In this document: positions 1-6,268 of the stretch, in pieces
How the letters are laid out: each line of letters starts with the position of its first letter
Numbering within the stretch: position 1 is the first letter of the stretch
Assembly: GCA_029256485.1 (NCBI GenBank)
Contig: JAQSXU010000191.1
Location: forward strand, 1 to 6,268
Direction: 5' to 3'
From: Clostridiaceae bacterium
GTDB lineage: Bacteria; Bacillota_A; Clostridia; Clostridiales; Clostridiaceae
Length of the DNA: 6,268 nt
Program-made: the position numbers and the translations under genes
Notes under the pieces: model-generated
Told to the model about the DNA's origin: nothing
Seen by the model: the letters and a program-made list of their open reading frames with translations, nothing else
The model's database searches: none

Positions 1-1
1 A

Positions 2-19
2 TTATATAAATTTATATAA
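2..19. repeat. 18-bp perfect A/T palindrome
   Basis: The sequence reads TTATATAA, AT, TTATATAA and is its own reverse complement across all 18 bases. It contains only A and T and lies at the very edge of the window, so the gene upstream of it cannot be seen. It could be part of an upstream terminator, a promoter region or simply low-complexity AT sequence; no G/C stem supports a real terminator. The palindrome itself is directly visible, but any function is unproven. Confidence 0.3.
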
Positions 20-87
20 ATATAACCATTTAAATAATAGAAGTTAAAAAATGCAAATGTTTTCAAGTGACATATATTAATAATTTT

Positions 88-107
88 ACAAATACTATAG
101 TAATTGT
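88..107. promoter_or_regulatory. Candidate operator: 20-bp inverted repeat upstream of gltB
   Basis: The left arm ACAAATACTA and the reverse complement of the right arm (ACAATTACTA) agree at 9 of 10 positions. The inner 10 bases, TACTATAGTA, form a perfect palindrome. The centre is about 56 bp upstream of the predicted -35 box and roughly 90 bp upstream of the predicted transcription start. A dyad of this size in a glutamate synthase leader suggests the binding site of a dimeric regulator. In Bacillus subtilis the equivalent operon is activated by the LysR-type protein GltC, which makes a LysR-type regulator a reasonable guess. No regulator gene is present in the window, and the high A+T content makes chance symmetry more likely than usual. 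Confidence 0.45.
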
Positions 108-141
108 TAACACAGGTAAATATTTAATTGTATAACAAATG

Positions 142-156
142 CAATATTATATATTG
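142..156. promoter_or_regulatory. Inverted repeat overlapping the -35 box (possible second operator)
   Basis: The arms CAATAT (142-147) and ATATTG (151-156) are perfect complements around the 3-bp centre TAT. The right arm overlaps the first three bases of the predicted -35 hexamer. A protein bound here would contact RNA polymerase or block it, as activation sites of LysR-type regulators often do near -40. The arms do not match the 88-107 repeat, and each contains a single G/C pair, so this may be coincidence. Confidence 0.2.
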
Positions 157-181
157 AAAAAATTCATTTTTGATATATAAT
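154..181 (+). promoter_or_regulatory. Predicted SigA promoter of the gltBD operon
   Basis: The -35 box TTGAAA (154-159, one mismatch to TTGACA) and the exact -10 consensus TATAAT (176-181) are separated by 16 bp. Transcription would begin near 187-190, leaving a 5' untranslated leader of about 73 nt before the gltB ATG. This is the best-scoring promoter I can see by eye in the leader, and its orientation and distance suit the operon. In sequence this rich in A and T, -10-like hexamers are common, so the -35 match and spacing carry most of the weight. Confidence 0.6.
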
Positions 182-215
182 ATTAACTACACAGCTTTTG
201 AAGAAATATAAAAGA

Positions 216-227
216 ATAGTATTTGTA
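216..227. promoter_or_regulatory. Inverted copy of one operator arm (possible half-site)
   Basis: ATAGTATTTGTA is the exact 12-base reverse complement of positions 87-98, which form the left arm of the 88-107 inverted repeat. It also matches the right arm of that repeat (97-107) at 10 of 11 positions in direct orientation, offset by 119 bp. No matching left arm precedes it, so it looks like a half-site. It lies downstream of the predicted transcription start, within the untranslated leader and about 35 bp before the gltB start codon. Confidence 0.3.
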
Positions 228-243
228 TAAACTTTATTAATAT

Positions 244-252
244 AGGAAAGGG
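244..252 (+). promoter_or_regulatory. Ribosome binding site of gltB
   Basis: AGGAAAGGG is purine-rich and complementary to the 3' end of 16S rRNA. It ends 9 nt before the ATG at 262. An in-frame TAA stop at 259-261, directly before the ATG, rules out any start further upstream, so this site and the stop together fix the gltB start. Confidence 0.8.
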
Positions 253-261
253 TTGAGATAA

Positions 262-3200
262 ATGAAATCACCAGGTTTGCCTCCTAAGCAGGGGTTATAT
301 GATGCTGAATATGAGAAGGATAACTGTGGAGTTGGATTTGTTGCAAATATTAAAGGAGAAAAAACACATGATATTGTAAAAAAAGGTATTAAGGTATTAG
401 TTAATTTAATACATAGAGGAGCAGTGAGCTCAGATCCAAAAACAGGTGATGGAGCAGGAATCCTTGTACAAATACCTCATGAATTTTTGAAAATCAAATG
501 TGATAACTTAGGAATTGAACTTCCATCACCAGGACAATATGGTGTGGGTATGATTTTTCTTCCAAAGGAGCCGGCTTTAAGACTTCAATGTGAGGGAATA
601 TTAGAAAGAGCTGTAGAAGAGGAAGAACAAAAGGTTTTAGGCTGGAGAGATGTACCTACTGACAACAGGGTAATAGGTGAGTCCGCAAAAGGAACAGAGC
701 CAATAATAAGACAGGTTTTTATTGCCAACAATTGTGACACTGAAGAAGAATTTGAGAGAAAATTATATATTATAAGAAAAAGAGCAGTTAATGAGGTAAG
801 AGCATTAGTGAAAAGAAGTACTGAGTACTTTTATGTATGCAGTCTTTCAAGTAGAACATTAGTTTATAAAGGTTTGTTATTAGCTGAGCAGTTAAAGGGG
901 TACTATTTAGACTTAAATGATATTAATTTTAAAAGTGCCATTGCGCTAGTACATCAGAGATATAGTACAAACACATTCCCAACCTGGGATTTAGCTCATC
1001 CTTATAGATATTTGGCTCATAATGGAGAAATAAATACCATAAGAGGCAATAGAAACTGGATGAATGCCAGAGAAGGGATATTAAAATCAGATAACTTTAA
1101 AGATGAATTGACCAAGCTATTTCCTATTGTAAGCTCAGATACCAGTGATTCAGCGTCTCTGGACAATATACTTGAGTTGCTTCTTCTTGATGGCAGGAGT
1201 CTGGCTCATTCCATGATGATGGTTATACCAGAAGCATGGAAAAACAACGAAACCATGGAACAGTATAAGAAAGATTTTTATGAATATCATGGTTCATTAA
1301 TAGAACCCTGGGATGGACCTGCAGCAGTCTGCTTTACAGATGGTGTGCAGATTGGTGCCACATTGGATAGAAATGGGCTGAGACCAGCAAGATATGTAGT
1401 TACAAAAGATGGACTAGTAGTGCTTGCATCAGAAGCCGGGGTAATAGGTATTAAGCCTGAAGATGTTGTAGTTAAAGGAAGAGTACAGCCAGGAAAAATG
1501 TTCCTTGTAGATACAAAACAGGGCAGAATTATTTCGGATGAAGAGTTAAAAAAGGAAATTTGTTTAAGCCAGCCATATGGTGAAAAACTTAATGAGCGAA
1601 GAATAAAACTTAAGGACATAGAAGAAGTTGAAGAAAAGATAGTTATTAATGGCGATGTTTTAAAAGAAAAGCAGCAGGCATTCGGCTACACCATGGAGGA
1701 CTTACGGCTTATCATAGGTACCATGGCAAGAGAAGCTCATGAACCTATAGGGTCCATGGGAAATGACACTCCATTAGCAGTGTTTTCAAATAAACCCCAG
1801 CTTTTGTTTGCATATTTCAAACAACTATTTGCCCAGGTTACTAATCCTCCAATTGACCCCATTAGAGAAGAACTTGTAATGAGTTTAATGAACTATATTG
1901 GAGCACAGAGCAACATACTTAATAAAAAATTATCTTCAAATTCATTTATAGAAATTGACAGCCCTATTTTATCTGATAAGGAAATTTCTAAAATTAAAAA
2001 TCTTAGAAATAAGGATTTCAAGGCTACAACTATACCAATTACATTTAAATATGATACAGAAGCAGATGGATTTAAAGAAGCTTTGGAGAAGATATGCGAT
2101 AGAGCTGCTAAGAGAATTGATGAAGGATATAATATACTCATATTAAGTGATAAAAATGTGGATTCCTATGAAGCTGCAATACCAAGTCTTTTGGCAGTGT
2201 CAGCAGTACATCATTATTTAATTAAGAAAAAGACTAGGACAAAGGTATCCATTATTGTAGAAACAGGTGAAGCTAGAGAAACTATGCATATGGCTCTTCT
2301 ACTTGGATATGGAGCCACAGCAGTTAATCCATATTTAGCTTATCAAACTATAGATCAAATGATAAAAGATGGTGATATTAAAGGCATAGATAAACATCAA
2401 GGTCATGAAAATTATAGACAAGCTAATTGTAAGGGATTATTAAAAATACTATCAAAAATGGGTATATCAACTCTGCAAAGCTATCATGGAGCCCAGATAT
2501 TTGAAGCCATAGGATTAAATCAGGAATTTATTGATGAATACTTTGAAGGAACCCCATCCAGAATAGGGGGAATTGGCATTGATGAAGTTGCTAAAGAAGT
2601 GTTATTAAGACATAGAAATGCCTTTAATAAAATTAGAAAACCATTATCTGCATTAGATGTTGGAGGGCATTATTCCTGGAGAAAAGGTGGAGAATTTCAT
2701 TTATTCAATCCTGAAACTATTTATAAGCTTCAGTTAGCAGCTAGAACAAATAATTACAATTTGTATAGGGATTATTCAAAACTTATAAACAATCAGGATA
2801 AGCAGCTTTGTACAATTAGAGGATTAATGGAATTTAAACCAGGTAAGTCAATTCCTATTGAAGAAGTTGAACCAGTGAGTGAAATTTTAAAAAGATTCTG
2901 TACTGGAGCTATGTCATTTGGATCTATAAGCAAGGAAGCTCATGAATGTATTGCCATTGCCATGAACAGACTTGGAGGAAAAAGCAATACTGGAGAAGGC
3001 GGAGAAGATGCAGAAAGATTTGCAATGGATGCAAATGGCAATTTAAGAAGAAGTGCCATTAAACAAATAGCATCTGCCAGATTTGGAGTAACAGCTGAGT
3101 ACCTGGTTAATGCAGATGAATTACAAATTAAAATGGGACAGGGAGCAAAACCAGGGGAAGGTGGACAACTTCCAGGTAAAAAAGTGGATAAATTTATTGC

Positions 3201-4797
3201 TGCCACAAGACATTCTACACCTGGGATAGATTTAATATCTCCTCCACCTCATCACGATATTTACTCCATTGAAGATTTAGCACAGCTTATTTATGATTTA
3301 AAATGCGTTAATCCTCAGGCCAGAATAAGCGTTAAACTAGTATCTGAAGTAGGAGTTGGAACAATTGCTGCAGGAGTGGCAAAGGCTCATGCAGATGTAA
3401 TACTAATCAGCGGCCACGATGGAGGTACAGGAGCGGCACCAGTATCCTCTATAAAACATGCGGGTGTACCTTGGGAACTTGGATTGTCAGAGGCTCAGCA
3501 GGTGCTATTGCTTAATAATTTAAGAAGCAGGGTTACTTTACAGACTGATGGACAGCTTAAAACTGGAAGAGACGTTGTAATAGCTGCATTACTTGGAGCA
3601 GAGGAATTTGGATTTGCTACTACAGCTTTAGTCGTACTTGGATGTACTTTGCTGAGAAATTGTCAATTAAATACTTGTGACATGGGCATTGCAACCCAGG
3701 ATCCAGAGCTTAGAAAGAATTTTAGAGGAAAACCAGAATATATTATTAATTTCTTCACATTTATAGCTGAAGAGGTAAGAGAAATAATGGCTTCTCTAGG
3801 ATTTAAGACAATAAATGATATGGTAGGAAGAGTAGATATGCTTAAACCAAGGAGTAATGTAAACCATTGGAAGACAAGAGGAATTGATCTTTCTAAAATA
3901 CTTTACAAGCCTGATATGCCAAAAAGAATTAAACCATACCACGTAATTGAACAGGACCATGGTATAGATAAATCACTTGATTACAAATTAATTCAATTCT
4001 CCATGGATGCCATAAAGAATGGTGCTGTTGCCACTGGTAGTTTTGAAATAAAGAATGTAAATAGATCGGTTGGAGCAATGTTAAGCGGTGAAATTGCAAA
4101 AGCTTATGGAAGTAAGGGATTACCAGATGATACCATTAAATTTAACTTTGCAGGATCAGCAGGTCAAAGCTTTGGTGCATTTGGTGCAAAAGGACTTACC
4201 TTCATTTTAGAGGGAGAGGCCAATGATTATGTGGCAAAAGGACTTTCAGGTGCAAAGATAGTTATTAAAACACCACAGAATGCAGACTTTAAACAGGATG
4301 AAAATGTTATTGCAGGAAATACCATATTGTATGGTGCTACTTCAGGAAAGCTGTTTATAAATGGTATGGTTGGAGAACGTTTTGCAGTAAGAAACAGCGG
4401 AGCATACGCTGTAGTTGAAGGCGTTGGAGACCACTGCTGTGAATACATGACTGGCGGAGCAGTAGTAGTAATAGGCAACACAGGCAGAAACTTTGCTGCT
4501 GGAATGAGCGGCGGTATTGCATATGTTCTGGATGAAGAAAATTTATTTGACAGCAAGTGCAATGAGGAAATAGTGGAAATAGATTATTTACAACAGGATG
4601 ATGACATAGATTTAGTGTTTAACCTATTAAATGAGCACTATGAAAATACAGGAAGTGTTAAAGCAGGGGAGATTATAAGTAATTGGACTGAGTATATGGG
4701 TAAATTTAAGAAAGTAATACCTACTGCATATAAAAATGTAATTGAGAAATTAAAAGAAGAGGCTGCTTTAGCTGAAGAAAATGCAGTGAATATGTAG
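262..4797 (+). CDS. gltB: Glutamate synthase large (alpha) subunit
   Basis: The protein (1511 aa, normal for bacterial alpha subunits; called gltA in Bacillus) converts glutamine plus 2-oxoglutarate to two glutamates, using electrons from GltD. Domains in order: a 21-residue propeptide, expected to be removed to expose Cys22 (DNCGVGF) as the N-terminal nucleophile; a class II glutamine amidotransferase domain to about residue 430, with HQRYSTNTF at 231-239, the oxyanion-hole region HNGEIN at 253-258 and Asp296; a central domain from about 470 to 760 (TNPPIDP at 527-533); and the FMN and 2-oxoglutarate domain from about 820 to 1190, with GGKSNTGEGG at 905-914, GAKPGEGGQLPGKK at 961-974 and SGHDGGTGAAP at 1050-1060. 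The 3Fe-4S ligands are Cys1128, Cys1134 and Cys1139 (C-x5-C-x4-C). The C-terminal GXGXG beta-helix spans about 1254-1420. The start is fixed by an in-frame stop directly upstream. No frameshift or missing key residue was seen. Predicted cytoplasmic, with no signal peptide or membrane segment. Confidence 0.98.
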   Translation: MKSPGLPPKQGLYDAEYEKDNCGVGFVANIKGEKTHDIVKKGIKVLVNLIHRGAVSSDPKTGDGAGILVQIPHEFLKIKCDNLGIELPSPGQYGVGMIFLPKEPALRLQCEGILERAVEEEEQKVLGWRDVPTDNRVIGESAKGTEPIIRQVFIANNCDTEEEFERKLYIIRKRAVNEVRALVKRSTEYFYVCSLSSRTLVYKGLLLAEQLKGYYLDLNDINFKSAIALVHQRYSTNTFPTWDLAHPYRYLAHNGEINTIRGNRNWMNAREGILKSDNFKDELTKLFPIVSSDTSDSASLDNILELLLLDGRSLAHSMMMVIPEAWKNNETMEQYKKDFYEYHGSLIEPWDGPAAVCFTDGVQIGATLDRNGLRPARYVVTKDGLVVLASEAGVIGIKPEDVVVKGRVQPGKMFLVDTKQGRIISDEELKKEICLSQPYGEKLNERRIKLKDIEEVEEKIVINGDVLKEKQQAFGYTMEDLRLIIGTMAREAHEPIGSMGNDTPLAVFSNKPQLLFAYFKQLFAQVTNPPIDPIREELVMSLMNYIGAQSNILNKKLSSNSFIEIDSPILSDKEISKIKNLRNKDFKATTIPITFKYDTEADGFKEALEKICDRAAKRIDEGYNILILSDKNVDSYEAAIPSLLAVSAVHHYLIKKKTRTKVSIIVETGEARETMHMALLLGYGATAVNPYLAYQTIDQMIKDGDIKGIDKHQGHENYRQANCKGLLKILSKMGISTLQSYHGAQIFEAIGLNQEFIDEYFEGTPSRIGGIGIDEVAKEVLLRHRNAFNKIRKPLSALDVGGHYSWRKGGEFHLFNPETIYKLQLAARTNNYNLYRDYSKLINNQDKQLCTIRGLMEFKPGKSIPIEEVEPVSEILKRFCTGAMSFGSISKEAHECIAIAMNRLGGKSNTGEGGEDAERFAMDANGNLRRSAIKQIASARFGVTAEYLVNADELQIKMGQGAKPGEGGQLPGKKVDKFIAATRHSTPGIDLISPPPHHDIYSIEDLAQLIYDLKCVNPQARISVKLVSEVGVGTIAAGVAKAHADVILISGHDGGTGAAPVSSIKHAGVPWELGLSEAQQVLLLNNLRSRVTLQTDGQLKTGRDVVIAALLGAEEFGFATTALVVLGCTLLRNCQLNTCDMGIATQDPELRKNFRGKPEYIINFFTFIAEEVREIMASLGFKTINDMVGRVDMLKPRSNVNHWKTRGIDLSKILYKPDMPKRIKPYHVIEQDHGIDKSLDYKLIQFSMDAIKNGAVATGSFEIKNVNRSVGAMLSGEIAKAYGSKGLPDDTIKFNFAGSAGQSFGAFGAKGLTFILEGEANDYVAKGLSGAKIVIKTPQNADFKQDENVIAGNTILYGATSGKLFINGMVGERFAVRNSGAYAVVEGVGDHCCEYMTGGAVVVIGNTGRNFAAGMSGGIAYVLDEENLFDSKCNEEIVEIDYLQQDDDIDLVFNLLNEHYENTGSVKAGEIISNWTEYMGKFKKVIPTAYKNVIEKLKEEAALAEENAVNM

Positions 4798-4804
4798 GGA
4801 GGTG
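4796..4804 (+). promoter_or_regulatory. Ribosome binding site of gltD overlapping the gltB stop
   Basis: AGGGAGGTG differs from the ideal AAGGAGGTG at one base, and its GGAGG core ends 7 nt before the gltD ATG. Its first two bases are the last two of the gltB TAG stop. Ribosomes ending gltB therefore finish on the gltD binding site, an arrangement that fits translational coupling and matched amounts of the two subunits. Confidence 0.85.
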
Positions 4805-4809
4805 TAATT

Positions 4810-6243
4810 ATGGGAAAAATCACAGGATTTAAAGAATTTAAAAGAGTTGATCATAAAGCCAGACCAGTAAAGGAAAGAGTAAAAGATTTTAAAGAAATAT
4901 ATCAGGAGCTTCCAAAGGATAAGCTTATGGAACAAGCTTCAAGGTGTATGAACTGTGGTACACCATTTTGCAATTGGGGATGTCCTTTAGGAAATTTAAT
5001 GCCGGATTGGAATGACATGATATATAAGGGGGAATGGGAGAAGGCCTATAACAGGCTGATACTTACCACTAACTTTCCCGAATTCACTGGAAGAATATGC
5101 CCAGCACTATGCGAGAGCTCCTGTACTCTTTCAGTAAATAGGGATGCTGTTTCCATAAGGCAGATTGAGATGAATATCATCGAAAAAGCCTTTGAAAATG
5201 GATGGGTAAAACCTAACATTCCTAAGGTGAGAACTAACATTAATATTGCAGTTATTGGCTCAGGACCATCAGGTTTGGCGGCTGCTGCACAGCTTAATTC
5301 AGTAGGTCACAGCGTTACTGTGTTTGAAAAAGCTGATGAAGTAGGCGGATTACTAAGATATGGAATACCAGATTTTAAATTGGATAAGTCAATTCTTAAT
5401 AGAAGAATAAAGCTTATGGAAGATGAAGGAGTAAAATTTGTTAAAAATACTGAAGTAGGAAAAGATTACAGTATTGAGGACCTTAAAAAAGATTTCAGCG
5501 CTATAATCTTAACTTGTGGATCCACAGTTCCAAGAGACTTAAAAGTTGAGGGAAGGGAGCTTAACGGAATTCATTTTGCAGTAGATTACCTTTCACAGCA
5601 AAATAAGAAAAATGCTTCAAAAACAATTAAGGAACAGGAAATAAATGCTAAGGATAAAGTAGTGGTGGTCATTGGAGGAGGAGATACTGGTTCTGACTGC
5701 ATAGGAACAGCTGTAAGACAGGGAGCAAAGAAAATTTATCAATATGAAATAATGCCAAAACCTCCTGTAGAGAGAGATGATACAATGCCATGGCCAACTT
5801 TTCAAAGAACATTAAAAACTACTACTTCCCACGAAGAAGGATGCGAAAGACAGTGGTGCATTTCAACTAAAAAGATAACAGGTAAAAATGGCAGCATTGA
5901 TACTCTTCATGGTGCAAAAGTACAGTGGGAAAAAGATGATAATGGACGATTAATTCCAAAAGAAATAGAAGGGTCAGAATTTCAGCAAAAGGTGGATTTA
6001 GTATTTGTAGCAATGGGATTCCTTCATCCAAAACATGATGGACTCATTAATGATTTAGGTGTAGCTTTGGATGAAAGAGGAAATATAAAAACTGATGATA
6101 CTTTTATGACCACAAAACAGGGAATATTTGCAGCAGGAGATGCAAGGAGAGGCCAATCGCTTGTAGTCTGGGCTATAAATGAAGGCAGACAGGCTGCAAA
6201 GGCTGTAGATAAATATTTAATGGGTGAGACATCCTTAAACTAA
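4810..6243 (+). CDS. gltD: Glutamate synthase small (beta) subunit
   Basis: The protein (477 aa, typical for the family; called gltB in Bacillus) oxidises NAD(P)H and passes electrons through FAD and 4Fe-4S clusters to the large subunit. The N-terminal region holds two cysteine groups: Cys46, Cys49, Cys54 and Cys58 (CMNCGTPFCNWGCP), then Cys97, Cys101 and Cys105 (CPALCESSC). The FAD-binding Rossmann motif GSGPSG is at 150-155 after the strand IAVI, followed by EKADEVGGLLRYGIP. The nucleotide-binding motif GGGDTG is at 289-294, and the C-terminal FAD motif IFAAGDARRG is at 439-448. The related domain also occurs in dihydropyrimidine dehydrogenase and NfnB-type proteins, but the placement 12 nt after gltB and the conserved HEEGCERQW stretch support GltD. 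NADPH is the usual bacterial donor; NADH cannot be excluded from sequence. Predicted cytoplasmic. No terminator is visible in the 25 bases after the TAA. Confidence 0.97.
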   Translation: MGKITGFKEFKRVDHKARPVKERVKDFKEIYQELPKDKLMEQASRCMNCGTPFCNWGCPLGNLMPDWNDMIYKGEWEKAYNRLILTTNFPEFTGRICPALCESSCTLSVNRDAVSIRQIEMNIIEKAFENGWVKPNIPKVRTNINIAVIGSGPSGLAAAAQLNSVGHSVTVFEKADEVGGLLRYGIPDFKLDKSILNRRIKLMEDEGVKFVKNTEVGKDYSIEDLKKDFSAIILTCGSTVPRDLKVEGRELNGIHFAVDYLSQQNKKNASKTIKEQEINAKDKVVVVIGGGDTGSDCIGTAVRQGAKKIYQYEIMPKPPVERDDTMPWPTFQRTLKTTTSHEEGCERQWCISTKKITGKNGSIDTLHGAKVQWEKDDNGRLIPKEIEGSEFQQKVDLVFVAMGFLHPKHDGLINDLGVALDERGNIKTDDTFMTTKQGIFAAGDARRGQSLVVWAINEGRQAAKAVDKYLMGETSLN

Positions 6244-6268
6244 AGTATAAATAAAAAATAACAAATAA

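Noticed and set aside
58..72. TGT-N9-ACA, resembling a TnrA/GlnR box
   Set aside because: The known box is 17 bp with an A/T-rich core of defined form. This one is 15 bp with only 3-bp complementary ends and a core that does not fit.
51..80. Tiny open frame in the leader (ATG to TAA, 9 codons)
   Set aside because: It lacks a convincing Shine-Dalgarno sequence, lies upstream of the predicted transcription start and encodes nothing suggestive of a leader peptide (no glutamate or glutamine run).
107..136. Alternative promoter TTAACA, 18 bp, TATAAC
   Set aside because: It is possible, and would put the 88-107 dyad nearer its start site, but both boxes and the spacing are poorer than those of the 154-181 promoter. 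It is kept only as an alternative to test by 5' end mapping.
188..261. Riboswitch, T-box or attenuator in the 5' untranslated leader
   Set aside because: The stretch is only about 73 nt, has no stable G/C-containing stem, no terminator-like hairpin with a T-run, and no motif I recognise from glutamine or other riboswitch families.
1287..1619. Minus-strand open frame of 110 codons inside gltB
   Set aside because: It is antisense to the conserved amidotransferase region, its translation is low-complexity and serine/proline-rich, and it has no recognisable domain. It is a shadow of gltB, as are the other minus-strand frames at 1893-2141, 2940-3206, 4227-4562 and 4638-4823, and those at 5046-5240 and 5617-5805 within gltD.
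1955..2146. Plus-strand 63-codon open frame inside gltB
   Set aside because: It lies in another frame of the gltB central domain, which is clearly coding in its own frame. The translation has no recognisable features.
4429..4449. Adjacent cysteines in GDHCCEYMTGG of GltB as a possible extra metal site
   Set aside because: This position is known to carry Gly-Cys or Cys-Cys in glutamate synthases, and the pair lies in the C-terminal beta-helix rather than near the cofactors. It looks like ordinary family variation.

Overview
This window holds one complete two-gene operon for glutamate synthase (GOGAT), the enzyme that pairs with glutamine synthetase to assimilate ammonium. The leader is about 83% A+T by my count. 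Arginine is mostly AGA, ATA is frequent, Shine-Dalgarno sequences are strong, and the protein sequences are those of a low-GC Firmicute. I infer a Clostridium-like organism, but no species can be named from the sequence.

Layout: positions 1-261 are a very AT-rich leader with no credible gene. It carries a good SigA-type promoter (TTGAAA, 16 bp, TATAAT at 154-181), a 20-bp near-perfect inverted repeat at 88-107 that looks like an operator, and an inverted copy of that repeat's left arm at 216-227. Positions 262-4797 encode the large (alpha) subunit GltB, 1511 aa, with every expected domain and the 3Fe-4S cysteines intact. After a 12-nt gap, 4810-6243 encode the small (beta) subunit GltD, 477 aa, with both 4Fe-4S cysteine groups and both dinucleotide-binding motifs intact. 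The last 25 bases, 6244-6268, hold no visible terminator, so the transcript probably ends outside the window.

How the genes work together: in this family GltD takes electrons from NAD(P)H through FAD and two 4Fe-4S clusters to the 3Fe-4S cluster and FMN of GltB. GltB releases ammonia from glutamine at its N-terminal Cys22, channels it through the protein, and adds it to 2-oxoglutarate at the FMN site, giving two glutamates. The genes share a strand and a short junction, and the second ribosome binding site overlaps the first stop codon, all of which fits equimolar co-expression.

I see no undescribed system here. The coding content is ordinary core nitrogen metabolism. The parts worth a second look are the leader's operator-like repeats and the in-frame gltB-gltD junction.
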